Positions 8,057 to 15,578 of a DNA stretch of 32,877 nucleotides are shown here, in pieces (position 1 is the first letter of the stretch; each line of letters opens with the position of its first letter). Both the position numbers and the translations under genes were made by a program. Source of the stretch: Myxococcota bacterium (lineage in GTDB: Bacteria; Myxococcota_A; UBA796; UBA2385); NCBI GenBank assembly GCA_023150805.1, contig JAKLKF010000081.1, positions 1-32,877 on the forward strand. Direction: 5' to 3'. The notes beneath the pieces were generated by a model. That model saw only the letters and a list, made by a program, of their open reading frames with translations. It did no database searches and was not told where the DNA came from.

Positions 8057-8503
8057 ATGCGCCCCTCGTTCGCACTGCTGGCGGCCCTGCTGCCTTCCCT
8101 CGCCCTGGCCGTCGGCTGCAAGAACGAGGAGGAGAAGGCGGCCGACCTGGAGAGCGCCTACCTCGACGCGATCTGTCGCCTGTACAGCGAGCCGGCCTGC
8201 GTGGACAACATGAGCGACACCTGCGGCTTCTCGATCTCCTTCGACACCGCGGCCGACTGCAAGATGTTCATGGTGATGTTCATGGACCCCGAGTGCGACA
8301 TGGGCGGGGTCCTGCTGGAGAACCAGGACGCCGCCGAGGCCTGCATCGAGCAGATCGACAGCTTCGACTGCGCCGCCGAGGACGTGTGCGCCGAGGACGG
8401 CACCTACACGCCGGAGGCGGGCGACTGCCTGGAGGTCAGCGCCGCGATCGCCCAGGCCTGCCCCTCCGACACCGGCACGACCGGCAGCACCACGACCTGG
8501 TGA
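8057..8503 (+). CDS. Small Cys-rich lipoprotein with Thr/Gly tail
   Basis: I chose ATG 8057 because it starts directly at the signal MRPSFALLAALLPSLALAVG, followed by the lipobox Cys (LAVGC); the upstream ATG at 8027 would add ten residues before the signal. The 148-residue product would be exported and lipid-anchored. The mature part is acidic with about ten further Cys, several in pairs suited to disulfides, and ends in a Thr/Gly/Ser-rich tail (DTGTTGSTTTW). Small lipoproteins of this kind, with T/G tails, are plentiful in myxobacterial genomes. No known domain is recognised. The gene is alone on the plus strand, convergent with the HEAT-repeat gene whose stop lies 25 bases away. Confidence 0.75.
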   Translation: MRPSFALLAALLPSLALAVGCKNEEEKAADLESAYLDAICRLYSEPACVDNMSDTCGFSISFDTAADCKMFMVMFMDPECDMGGVLLENQDAAEACIEQIDSFDCAAEDVCAEDGTYTPEAGDCLEVSAAIAQACPSDTGTTGSTTTW

Positions 8504-8527
8504 GGGGCGCGGGGCGCGGCCTCGCGC

Positions 8528-9268
8528 TCAGGGACGGAGCTGGGCGGCGGCGCGCGCGACCAGCGGGTCGGCGTCGGCTTCCAGCGAGGCGCGCTCCGGC
8601 AGGGCCCGCGTGGCCGCGTCGTCGATGCGGGCGAGCGCCCGGAGCGCCTGCAGGCGGACCTGGCTGTCACGGTCGGTCAGCAGCGGCCGCAGGGGCGCGA
8701 AGGCGGTGGCGACCTGGTGGCGCCCCAGCGCGCGGGCGGCCAGCGCGCGGACCTGCGGGTCGGCGTCGGCCAGCGCGGCGATCAGGGCCTGGTCGGCCTG
8801 TCCGCCCGCGGCGTGGCGGCCGAGCACGGCGGCGGCCTCGATCCGGACCTGGGCCTGGGGATCGGCCAGGGCGCGCTCCAGCTCGGGCAGGGCCAGGTCG
8901 GCGGGCAGCCGCTGCAGGCCGGACAGCAGCGTGGCCAGCACCTGCGGGTCCTGCTCCTCCTGGACCAGGCCGACGGCGACCTCGGGCCAGGCGTCGATGC
9001 GGGCGACCAGGGCCGCCGCCAGGGCCTGCCGCACCGGGGGTGGCTCCTCCCCGTGGACCAGGCGGTCGGCCATCAGCACCGGCCCCCAAGGGGCGCCGAC
9101 GTCGATCATGCGCAGGCCGCCGTTGCGGGTGGGCACCACCTGGGCGGTGGCGGCCAGCTCCACCGTCGCGGGGGCGGTGGCGTGGGCCTGGTCCACGGCC
9201 TGCTGCAGGGTGGCGCGCCAGTCGGCGGCCAGGGCGGGCAGGGCCAGGCTGAGCAGCAGGGCGATCAC
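8528..9268 (-). CDS. Exported HEAT-repeat protein, coupled to the arginine deiminase gene
   Basis: The start is GTG 9268-9266, overlapping the deiminase stop as GTGA; 246 residues. MIALLLSLALPALAADW is a signal peptide with an ALA cleavage site, so it should be periplasmic or secreted. From ~112 to the end there are four to five alpha-helical HEAT or PBS-lyase repeats, with recurrent patterns such as DPQAQVRIEAAAVLGRH, DPQVRALAARALGRH and DSQVRLQALRALARI. These scaffolds bind proteins and have no catalysis of their own. The four-base overlap with the exported deiminase suggests that the two are made together, perhaps as enzyme and substrate adaptor or inhibitor; that partnership is inferred from position only. 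Confidence 0.85.
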   Translation of the reverse strand: MIALLLSLALPALAADWRATLQQAVDQAHATAPATVELAATAQVVPTRNGGLRMIDVGAPWGPVLMADRLVHGEEPPPVRQALAAALVARIDAWPEVAVGLVQEEQDPQVLATLLSGLQRLPADLALPELERALADPQAQVRIEAAAVLGRHAAGGQADQALIAALADADPQVRALAARALGRHQVATAFAPLRPLLTDRDSQVRLQALRALARIDDAATRALPERASLEADADPLVARAAAQLRP

Positions 9269-10896
9269 GGGGCCTCCAGCAGGTGGCGGGCGTCGGCCCA
9301 CCACGCCAGGTCGGGGTCGGGGCTGCGCACGACGTTGCTGCCGCAGTGCACCTCCCCCAGGTTCAGGTGGTAGACCTGCCAGTCGTCCAGGAACACCACG
9401 TCCAGCTCGGGCGGCATCGCGGCGACGAAGGCGGCGGCCATCGGGTCGCTGGCGACGTCCTCGGTGTCGGTGCGGATGAAGGGGTCGGCGACGAACAGGG
9501 TGGTCGTGCCGTCCGGCGCGTCGGCGACGATCAGGTTCGCCATGCCGGGGAAGGCCGCGGCGGTCGTCCCGCCGCAGTAGGACACCTCCTCGAACAGGCC
9601 GGGGATGTAGGCGATGTCGTCCTCGGTCAGCTCCAGCTCGGCCTTGAGCGTCTCCAGGTTGGGCAGCAGGTAGTCGACCTTCAGCTCCTCGTTGAGGCTG
9701 CGCAGCGCCTTGTCGGCCAGCATGTCGCCGACCGTGTCCCAGGGCTTGGAGTTCGCCGAGGCGAAGCGCGTGAGCACGGTGTCGGGGTCCATGCCCTCGA
9801 GCACCTCCCAGGCCAGGTCGACGTCGGTGTACACGAGCTTCCAGCCCAGGCGGCTGCCCGGCGCGGGCACGGTGGTCACGAACTCGTCGACGTGGCCCAC
9901 GCACAGCCAGCTCACGTCCAGCGTGAAGGGCGCCTGTACGGCCTGGGCGTCCAGGAAGTCGCGGATCTGGGCGTTGGGGGTGAGCGAGCCGTTCAGCCCG
10001 TAGTAGATCCGGCCGAAGGGGTAGGAGACCCCGCCGACGGTGACCGGGGGGCTGACCTCCAGGTTGCCGAAGTAGTCCTGGCTGTTGGCCATCCCGCTGC
10101 GGCCCCAGGTGCCCACCGCCCAGCCGTCGCCCAGGAACTCGTCCTCGGCGAAGTCGTCCAGGCCGTAGCCGGGGCCGTACTGCCCGTCGCGGATCGAGTC
10201 GATGACCACGTCCAGGAGCTGGTCGGGGCCGGAGGCGGTGGCGAACTCGACCTCGTCCTGCAGCCAGGGGTCCTGGTACTTGACCCCCGAGACCCGGTCG
10301 AAGGAGTCGCCGAGGACCGCCTCGAAGCCCTCGATCATCGCCGAGTTGTTGTAGCCCGTGCTCGCGAAGTTCACGGCCATCGTGAGCTCGGAGGGCTGCA
10401 GGTGGTGGTTGAGGATGAGCGGCGCGCCGGTCACGGGCAGCACGAGCTGCTGGCCGTCGCCGGCGTCGGTGAGCGTGAGGCTGCCGCTCGCCCGGTAGGC
10501 GCCCGCTTCGACCAGCAGGACCAGGCCTTCGCCGCTGGGGCCGGTCCAGGCCGCGCTGCCGTCCTCGGCCACCACCTGCCCCTCGTGCCAGACCCGCAGG
10601 TCGGCGCCCGAGAGCTGGAGCGTGAAGCCCGACGGCGCGTCGACGGTCAGGGTGGCCGCGTCGTCGTCGCCCGCGAGCACCTGCTCGTAGTCGGCCTGCT
10701 CGTCGCCGTCGTCGTCGTCCAGGTTCGGCACCACGACCAGGCCGGGCCAGTCCAGCGGCGCCGCGGAGGTGGCGTCGCCGAGCGCGGTGCCGACGCGCAG
10801 GGCCGGGGTGGTGGCGTCGTCGCCGGGGTCCTCGTCCTTGCGGCAGCCGAGGTGGACGAGGGGCAGGGAGAGCAAGAGCAGGCCGAGGCGGCGCAT
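9265..10896 (-). CDS. Exported protein-arginine deiminase (PAD/peptidylarginine deiminase)
   Basis: This 543-residue protein closely follows the animal and cyanobacterial PAD family, which converts peptidyl-arginine to citrulline with calcium. It starts with an export signal ending at Cys18 (LVHLGC, a slightly atypical lipobox). A beta-sandwich region (~30-155) with the acidic stretch NLDDDDGDEQAD (58-69) could bind calcium. The catalytic domain has WLQDEVEF (Asp214), FGNLEVSPPVTVGGVSYPFG (276-295), GHVDEF (His335, Asp337) and GEVHCGSN (Cys518), matching human PAD4 Asp350, His471, Asp473 and Cys645. The Asp-to-His spacing is 121 residues in both. All four catalytic residues are present, so it should be active. 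It is unrelated in layout to the Porphyromonas enzyme. It overlaps an exported HEAT-repeat gene. Targets are probably envelope or extracellular proteins. Confidence 0.92.
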   Translation of the reverse strand: MRRLGLLLLSLPLVHLGCRKDEDPGDDATTPALRVGTALGDATSAAPLDWPGLVVVPNLDDDDGDEQADYEQVLAGDDDAATLTVDAPSGFTLQLSGADLRVWHEGQVVAEDGSAAWTGPSGEGLVLLVEAGAYRASGSLTLTDAGDGQQLVLPVTGAPLILNHHLQPSELTMAVNFASTGYNNSAMIEGFEAVLGDSFDRVSGVKYQDPWLQDEVEFATASGPDQLLDVVIDSIRDGQYGPGYGLDDFAEDEFLGDGWAVGTWGRSGMANSQDYFGNLEVSPPVTVGGVSYPFGRIYYGLNGSLTPNAQIRDFLDAQAVQAPFTLDVSWLCVGHVDEFVTTVPAPGSRLGWKLVYTDVDLAWEVLEGMDPDTVLTRFASANSKPWDTVGDMLADKALRSLNEELKVDYLLPNLETLKAELELTEDDIAYIPGLFEEVSYCGGTTAAAFPGMANLIVADAPDGTTTLFVADPFIRTDTEDVASDPMAAAFVAAMPPELDVVFLDDWQVYHLNLGEVHCGSNVVRSPDPDLAWWADARHLLEAP

Positions 10897-10960
10897 GGGG
10901 GCTCCGGGACCGGAGCACCATGGCCCGGGCGAGGGCCAGCGTCCACCCTTGCGTCGCGGT

Positions 10961-11617
10961 TCAGGCCCGGGGAGGGGGGCCGCGGTCGCGCCAGGAGCGG
11001 AGCAGCTCGCGCACCGCGTCGGCGCCCGGCGGGGTCGGGTCGACGTAGAAGTCGGTCGCGGCGCCGTACTCCTCGACGACCCACAGGCTGGCGAGCTGGT
11101 CGAGCTCGCTCTCGTGCAGGTCTCCCGTGGCGCGGGTGAGGAAGGGCGTCGCCAGGGCGACCCAGGCCGCGCCCGCCAGGCGCAGGGCGCGGAGCGTGGC
11201 GTGGACCTCGGTGTCGGCGGTCAGCCCGTCGTCCACCAGGATCACCGCGCGCCCGTCGACCTCGGGGAGCTGGTCGTGGTGGCCCATGCGCTCGGTCAGA
11301 TCGGCCAGCTCGTCGGCCAGGCGGCTCATCGCCCGGTGCCCGGAGCCGCCCGCCGCGTCGAAGATGGAGCCGGCGCCGCCGCTGGAGCGCATGCGGGCCT
11401 CGGCCTCCAGGCGGTGGCGGGTGCCGGCGCCGGAGTCCATCACGGCCAGGTGCAGCGGCGCATCCAGGGCGCGCGCGATCTCCAGGGCGACCAGCACCCC
11501 ACCGTCGGGCGTGGCCAGGACCAGGGGACGACGCGCCGCAGCGTCGCCGAGCTGGCGCGCCAGCAGCGCGCCGGCCTCGCGGCGGTCCCGCAGGGGAGGG
11601 GAGGGGCTCTGGGTCAT
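10961..11617 (-). CDS. Phosphoribosyltransferase-like protein with altered PRPP loop
   Basis: The 218-residue product starts at ATG 11617-11615 behind CGAGG. LRDRREAGALLARQLGD at the N-terminus and RAVILVDDGLTADTEVHATL in the second half match the COG1926 phosphoribosyltransferase pattern. In that family the first strand usually reads LPRGGVPVA and the PRPP loop VDDGIATGAT; here they are ATPDGGVLVA and VDDGLTADTE. Loss of the small residues of the loop and of Arg in the first motif suggests weakened or changed PRPP binding. It may be a regulatory or repurposed member. No signal peptide. It is divergent from msrB with a 171-base gap and stands 64 bases downstream of nothing obvious on its strand other than the deiminase promoter region. 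Confidence 0.7.
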   Translation of the reverse strand: MTQSPSPPLRDRREAGALLARQLGDAAARRPLVLATPDGGVLVALEIARALDAPLHLAVMDSGAGTRHRLEAEARMRSSGGAGSIFDAAGGSGHRAMSRLADELADLTERMGHHDQLPEVDGRAVILVDDGLTADTEVHATLRALRLAGAAWVALATPFLTRATGDLHESELDQLASLWVVEEYGAATDFYVDPTPPGADAVRELLRSWRDRGPPPRA

Positions 11618-11788
11618 GCAGCACCTCGGGTGAGCCTGTGGGTTGTACGTGCGCGGGGGGGACAGGCAAGGGGGGTGTGGCGGCCGGAGAGGGCGGAGGC
11701 GCGCCTGCTCGGGTCGGGTCTGGGGCGTGGGGGGGCGCCACCCGCCTCGCGCGTGGGTATCCATGCAGGCAGCGCCCCCGGAGGTCCC

Positions 11789-12313
11789 GTGTCCCGCCTG
11801 CCCCTCCTCGCCTGCCTGCTGCTGTCCGCCTGTGCCCGAGGACCCGCCAGCGCGGGCGACCCCGGGCTCGCCTCGCCCGGGCCCGTCGCCCTCGCCGACA
11901 CGACGTCCTGGCCGGCGGACCCCGGCAGCCTCTCCGACGCGCAGTGGAAGGAGCGCCTGAGCCCGATGCAGTACAAGGTGCTGCGCCAGGCCGGCACCGA
12001 GCTGGCCTTCACCGGGCCCTACTGGGACAGCCACGACGACGGGGTCTACCGCTGCGCCGGCTGCGGGCAGCCGCTGTTCACCTCGACCGACAAGTTCGAC
12101 TCGGGCACCGGCTGGCCCAGCTACACGCGGCCGGTGAGCGAGGCCGCGGTGCAGTCCAAGGTGGACATCAGCCACGGCATGGTCCGCATGGAGGCGGTGT
12201 GCAGCCGCTGCGGCGGGCACCTGGGCCACGTCTTCGACGACGGGCCGGCGCCGACCGGCCAGCGCTGGTGCATCAACGGCGCGGCGCTGTCCTTCGAGCC
12301 CGCCGCGCCCTGA
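11789..12313 (+). CDS. msrB: Peptide-methionine (R)-S-oxide reductase, lipoprotein form
   Basis: The start is GTG 11789, preceded by GGAGG four bases upstream; the long open frame further upstream is shadow. The 174-residue protein begins MSRLPLLACLLLSAC, with lipobox LSAC (Cys15), so it is exported and lipid-anchored rather than cytosolic. The MsrB domain (~45-170) is complete: DGVYRCAGCGQPLF (Cys89, Cys92) and CSRCGGHLGHVFDDGP (Cys138, Cys141) bind zinc, FDSGTGWPSY is the substrate loop, and RWCINGAALSFE carries the catalytic Cys161. It repairs oxidised methionine (R form) in proteins, here most likely envelope proteins. It is convergent with the alpha/beta hydrolase gene, with only six bases between the stops. 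Confidence 0.95.
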   Translation: MSRLPLLACLLLSACARGPASAGDPGLASPGPVALADTTSWPADPGSLSDAQWKERLSPMQYKVLRQAGTELAFTGPYWDSHDDGVYRCAGCGQPLFTSTDKFDSGTGWPSYTRPVSEAAVQSKVDISHGMVRMEAVCSRCGGHLGHVFDDGPAPTGQRWCINGAALSFEPAAP

Positions 12314-12319
12314 GCCGCA

Positions 12320-12838
12320 TCAGCCGAACAGCAGCACCCGCGCCTGTTCCACGATGAGGTCCAGGCTGCCGTGCAGGCCGTGGTCGTCGTCGACCTCCCG
12401 CAGGGTCACGGGCGCGCCGGCCGCGCGGCCCGCCGCGGCGTAGGCCCGGCTCGCGCCGATGGGCACGACGTCGTCGCGCAGGCCGTGGATGATCACGGTG
12501 GGGATCCCCTCGGGCGGCGACAGGGCGCTGGCGTCGTGGACTGGCGCCTCGCTGTGGTGCAGGGCCGGCGCCAGCAGGAGCAGGCCGTCGATGCGCGGGC
12601 CCAGCTCTCGCGCCAGCCAGGCCGCCGCGAGTCCGCCGTAGCTGCTGCCGGCCAGCACCAGGCGCTCGCCCGGGGGCCGCTCGCCGTGCTCCAGGACCGC
12701 CGCGCGGAGGGCCGGCAGGCGGTCGGCCAGCACCAGGCCCTGGCCGTCCGGGGCCAACACCACCAGGCCGGCCGCGCGCAGCGCCTGCACCTTGGCGCCG
12801 TTGGGGGAGCCTTCCAGGCCGTGGGCGAAGAGGATCAT
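12320..12838 (-). CDS. Small alpha/beta-fold hydrolase (YqiA/UPF0227-like)
   Basis: ATG 12838-12836 follows CCGGAG at good spacing; 172 residues. MILFAHGLEGSPNGAKVQAL opens with the HG oxyanion strand typical of YqiA-type hydrolases. LVLAGSSYGGLAAA (~61-74) is the nucleophile elbow, TVIIHGLRDDVVP contains the acid and VDDDHGLHGSLD the His, so the triad appears complete. No signal peptide and no lid domain are visible; the short length fits esterase or thioesterase members of this group. The substrate is unknown. The 205-base gap to the divergent nucleotidase gene should hold both promoters; I see no clear regulatory motif in it. Confidence 0.85.
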   Translation of the reverse strand: MILFAHGLEGSPNGAKVQALRAAGLVVLAPDGQGLVLADRLPALRAAVLEHGERPPGERLVLAGSSYGGLAAAWLARELGPRIDGLLLLAPALHHSEAPVHDASALSPPEGIPTVIIHGLRDDVVPIGASRAYAAAGRAAGAPVTLREVDDDHGLHGSLDLIVEQARVLLFG

Positions 12839-13043
12839 GCGGGGACTCCGGGGTGGGGGGAGGAGGAAGGGTTGCTATGCTCGCGGGGCGCAGGTGCGCC
12901 ATCCCGGGCTCGGTGGTCACCCCGCGGGCGGGCTTCACGGGCGTGGCCGTCACGCCGGGGGGGGGCCGGATCGTGGTGACGCGGCGCGGGACGCGGACGG
13001 GGGGTGGCGGTTAGGCCACGGCCCCTGCCCCAGGAGCCCGCCC

Positions 13044-14051
13044 ATGTCCTCGCACGCCCCCCTCGCCTTCGCCGAAGAGCGCGCCGTCGCCGTCGACGCC
13101 GTCCTGCACGCCGCGCGCGTCTGCCTCGCCGTGCAGCGCCACCTGGTCGCGGGTGCCACCCTGGCCAAGGGCGACAAGTCGCCCGTGACGGTCGCCGACT
13201 TCGCCGCCCAGGCCGTCGTCAGCCACCTGCTGCGGCAGCGCTTCCCCACCCTGCCCATGGTCGGCGAGGAGGACGCCGACAGCCTGCGCCAGGACGAGCA
13301 CGCTCCCCTGCGCGCCCGCGTGCTCGCCGCCGTCGAGGAGGTGTTGCCGGGCCTGCACCAGGACGACGTGCTCGAGGCCATCGACCGCGGCACCTACGCT
13401 GGGGGGCCGACCGGGCTGCACTGGACCCTGGACCCCATCGACGGCACCAAGGGCTTCCTGCGCATGGAGCAGTACGCGATCGCCCTCGCCCTCATCGAGG
13501 ACGGCCAGGTCGTGCTCGGCGTGCTCGGCTGCCCCAGCCTGCCCGTCGACGCCGAGCGCCCCGACGGCGAGACCGGCTGCCTCTTCGTGGCCGTGCGGGG
13601 GCAGGGCGCCTTCATGCGCACCCTCGACGACCCCACCGAGCGCCCCGTGCGCGTCTCCGACGCCAGCGACCCGGCGCACGTGCGCTTCTGCGAGAGCGTC
13701 GAGACCGCCCACACCAGCCAGGACGACTCCGCGAAGGTGGCCGAGCTGCTGGGCATCACCGCCCCGCCCTACCGCATCGACAGCCAGTGCAAGTACGCCG
13801 CCGTGGCCCGGGGGGACGCCAGCATCTACCTGCGCCTGCCCACAAAGCCCGGCTACGTCGAGCGCATCTGGGATCACGCGGCCGGCTGGGCCGTCATCAC
13901 CGAGGCTGGCGGCACCGTCACCGACGTCCTGGGGCAGGCGCTGGACTTCAGCCGCGGCCGCGGGCTGGAGGGCAACAAGGGCGTGATCGCGACCAACGGG
14001 CCGCTGCACGAGCAGGTGGTGGCGGCCGTCCGGCAGGTGCTGGGGGTGTAG
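13044..14051 (+). CDS. 3'(2'),5'-bisphosphate nucleotidase, inositol monophosphatase superfamily (HAL2-like)
   Basis: ATG 13044 follows AGGAG; 335 residues. The lithium-sensitive phosphatase signature is complete: LPMVGEEDAD (~70-79) and WTLDPIDGTKGFLR (127-140) bind the metals, and ERIWDHAAGWAVITEAGG gives the C-terminal Asp motif. The KGFLR version and the inserted segment between the two metal motifs (EAIDRGTYAGG) are typical of the eukaryotic-like HAL2/SAL1 type rather than short CysQ. The enzyme converts PAP to AMP (or PAPS to APS), removing a by-product of sulfate assimilation and sulfotransfer. It stands alone on the plus strand; a strong hairpin 50 bases after its stop may terminate it. 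Confidence 0.92.
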   Translation: MSSHAPLAFAEERAVAVDAVLHAARVCLAVQRHLVAGATLAKGDKSPVTVADFAAQAVVSHLLRQRFPTLPMVGEEDADSLRQDEHAPLRARVLAAVEEVLPGLHQDDVLEAIDRGTYAGGPTGLHWTLDPIDGTKGFLRMEQYAIALALIEDGQVVLGVLGCPSLPVDAERPDGETGCLFVAVRGQGAFMRTLDDPTERPVRVSDASDPAHVRFCESVETAHTSQDDSAKVAELLGITAPPYRIDSQCKYAAVARGDASIYLRLPTKPGYVERIWDHAAGWAVITEAGGTVTDVLGQALDFSRGRGLEGNKGVIATNGPLHEQVVAAVRQVLGV

Positions 14052-14100
14052 GGGCGGGCGGGGCGGGAAGACCTCGGAGGGCGACCGCAGCAACGCACGA

Positions 14101-14126
14101 AGCCCCGCCACTTGCGTGGCGGGGCT
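14101..14126. terminator. Strong hairpin between nucleotidase gene and tRNA-Pro
   Basis: AGCCCCGCCAC pairs perfectly with GTGGCGGGGCT (11 bp) around a TTGC loop. It starts 49 bases after the nucleotidase stop on the plus strand and lies directly 3' of tRNA-Pro on the minus strand, so it can serve both. There is no T-run on either side. Confidence 0.7.
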
Positions 14127-14129
14127 CAG

Positions 14130-14206
14130 TGGTCGGGGAGACAGGATTTGAACCTGCGACCCTCAGACCCCCAGTCTGATGCGCTACCAGGCTGCGCTAC
14201 TCCCCG
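14130..14206 (-). tRNA. tRNA-Pro (anticodon GGG)
   Basis: Read on the minus strand the gene runs from CGGGGAG to CTCCCCG, discriminator A and an encoded CCA (77 bases). The anticodon stem TCAGA/TCTGA encloses the loop CTGGGGG, anticodon GGG. The T arm contains GGTTCAAATCC. A proline tRNA beginning with C and pairing with G72 is the usual bacterial form. It lies 36 bases after the MerR gene stop, probably at the end of the same transcription direction. Confidence 0.96.
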
Positions 14207-14242
14207 AAGGCGGCTGCTCTTTATGAAGTCCGCGCCGCCGCG

Positions 14243-14770
14243 TCAAGCTCTGCCGTCGGGATCGAGCTCGTCGCGGAGCTCCAGGATCCGGTCGCGCAGG
14301 AGCTGCACGCGGTCCAGGGCCTCGCGCACCCGCGGCACGTCCACCGAGACGGCCTGGCCGGTGCTGCCGGTCAGCACCTTGCGGGCCCCCGAGATGGTGT
14401 AGCCCTCGTCGTGGAGCAGGCGCTTGATGCGGTAGAACCGGGCGAGATCCTGCTTGCGGTACAGCCGCTGGCCCGAGCTGGACCGGTGCGGCTTCATGCG
14501 GAACTCGCTCTCCCAGTAGCGCAGCACGTGCGCGTCCACGCCGACCAACGAGGCGACCTCGCCGATGCGGAAGTAGAGCTTGTCCGGCACGGCCTCGTCG
14601 TCGACGATGACGGTGCCCTGGCCGTCGTCGTCCTCGCCGATGTCGTCGAGGTCGATGAGCTCCTCGATCTCGGAGGGCGGGGCTGCTGTCGGCTCGGCCG
14701 CAGTCTCCGCGGGACCGCCCGCGGCGGCGAGCGCGCGCGTCATGGCGTCCTTGGGGATGCGGCGAGCCAT
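14243..14770 (-). CDS. MerR-family transcriptional regulator with acidic N-terminal extension
   Basis: The 175-residue protein starts at ATG 14770-14768, four bases after the ihfA stop. An Ala- and Asp-rich extension (~1-62, including LIDLDDIGEDDDGQ) precedes a MerR winged-helix domain: YFRIGEVASLVGVDAHVLRY (~66-85), WESEFRMKPHRSSSGQRLYR and the wing FYRIKRLLHDEGYTISGARK. A helix suited to dimerisation follows (VREALDRVQLLRDRILELRD). No Cys or obvious ligand-binding domain is present, so it is not a metal sensor. MerR genes directly after ihfA occur across former Deltaproteobacteria; the target is unknown. The acidic extension could interact with the basic IHF protein, but that is speculation. 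Confidence 0.9.
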   Translation of the reverse strand: MARRIPKDAMTRALAAAGGPAETAAEPTAAPPSEIEELIDLDDIGEDDDGQGTVIVDDEAVPDKLYFRIGEVASLVGVDAHVLRYWESEFRMKPHRSSSGQRLYRKQDLARFYRIKRLLHDEGYTISGARKVLTGSTGQAVSVDVPRVREALDRVQLLRDRILELRDELDPDGRA

Positions 14771-14774
14771 GCGC

Positions 14775-15074
14775 CTAGCCCTCCTCGTGGTTGAGCGAGG
14801 CGCGCAGCACCTGCGAGGGCTTGAAGGTCATCACCCGGCGGCGGGCGATGATGATCTCCTCGCTGGTCTGCGGGTTGCGCCCCTTGCGGGCGGCCTTGTC
14901 CCGCACGACCCAGTTGCCGAAGCCCGAGATCTTGACCTTGTCGCCGGCGGCGAGCGCGTCGCGCATGATGTCGAAGACCGCGTCGACGAGCTCGCCGGCG
15001 TCCTTCTTGGTGATGCCGACCTTCTCGTGGATGCCCTCCACGAGCCGGGCCTTGGTCAGGGTCTCGCCGGGCAT
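14775..15074 (-). CDS. ihfA: Integration host factor alpha subunit (HU/IHF family)
   Basis: ATG 15074-15072 follows GCGGAGG; 99 residues, the family's usual length. MPGETLTKARLVEGIHEKVG is the N-terminal helix, KVKISGFGNWVVRDKAARKG the conserved beta strand and start of the arm, and GRNPQTSEEIIIARRRVMTF the DNA-bending arm with its Pro at the tip. It binds and sharply bends DNA, with roles in replication, recombination and transcription. Its position after rplT and before merR is the usual one for ihfA in proteobacteria, apart from the missing pheS-pheT and the extra lipoprotein gene in between. Confidence 0.93.
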   Translation of the reverse strand: MPGETLTKARLVEGIHEKVGITKKDAGELVDAVFDIMRDALAAGDKVKISGFGNWVVRDKAARKGRNPQTSEEIIIARRRVMTFKPSQVLRASLNHEEG

Positions 15075-15095
15075 GCTCGCCTCCGCGCTGGGGTC

Positions 15096-15578
15096 TCAGT
15101 CGCCGCTGTCGTTGGAGGTCCCTGCCTCCGCGTCGTCGTCGCCGTCCAGGTCCCAGCATCGCACGGTGAGGGTGTCTTCGCGAACCTCGTCGGCTTCGCC
15201 GGCCGAGACGAGGGTGGTCTTCCACACGCCCTCGTCGGCGCTGTCCTGGGTCAGGTCGAACTCGTCCTCGCCCCGGCTGCCGGCGTCCATGCGGACCGAG
15301 ACGCGGTCGACGATGTGCTGGTAGTCGTCGTAGACCTCGACCACGATCGCGTGCTCGGTGCCCACGGGACCGCCGCCGGGGTCCACGGTGGCGGTGCCGA
15401 CGATCACCTCGCCCGTGGTGCTGGTCAGCTCGATCGAGACGGCGTCGAGCGCCTCGCTGGCGCCCACCTGGATCGTCAGCGAGTCGTCGGCGCCGTTGAA
15501 CTGGCTGTAGGTGGCCTCCTCCTCCTTGTCACAGGCGAGGAGGCCGCTGAGCAGCACCACCAGCAGGGGCAGGCTCAA
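15096..15578 (-). CDS. Small acidic lipoprotein inserted between rplT and ihfA
   Basis: The reading frame opens at TTG 15578-15576, which overlaps the rplT stop as TTGA, so translation is probably coupled to that of ribosomal protein L20. The 160-residue product starts with a lipoprotein signal (LLVVLLSGLLAC, lipobox Cys at ~16). The mature part is acidic and beta-rich (VSIELTSTTGEVIVGTATV, HAIVVEVYDDYQHIVDRVSV) and ends in Asp, Asn and Ser. No known family is recognised. An envelope lipoprotein in a ribosomal operon is unexpected; see findings. The start codon is an inference from coupling, and no in-frame ATG or GTG lies before the signal. Confidence 0.75.
   Translation of the reverse strand: MSLPLLVVLLSGLLACDKEEEATYSQFNGADDSLTIQVGASEALDAVSIELTSTTGEVIVGTATVDPGGGPVGTEHAIVVEVYDDYQHIVDRVSVRMDAGSRGEDEFDLTQDSADEGVWKTTLVSAGEADEVREDTLTVRCWDLDGDDDAEAGTSNDSGD

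Noticed and set aside
14130..14206. tRNA-Pro or tRNA-Val as phage or island attachment sites
   Set aside because: No integrase gene and no repeated 3' tRNA segment are seen next to either tRNA; the flanking hairpins look like terminators.
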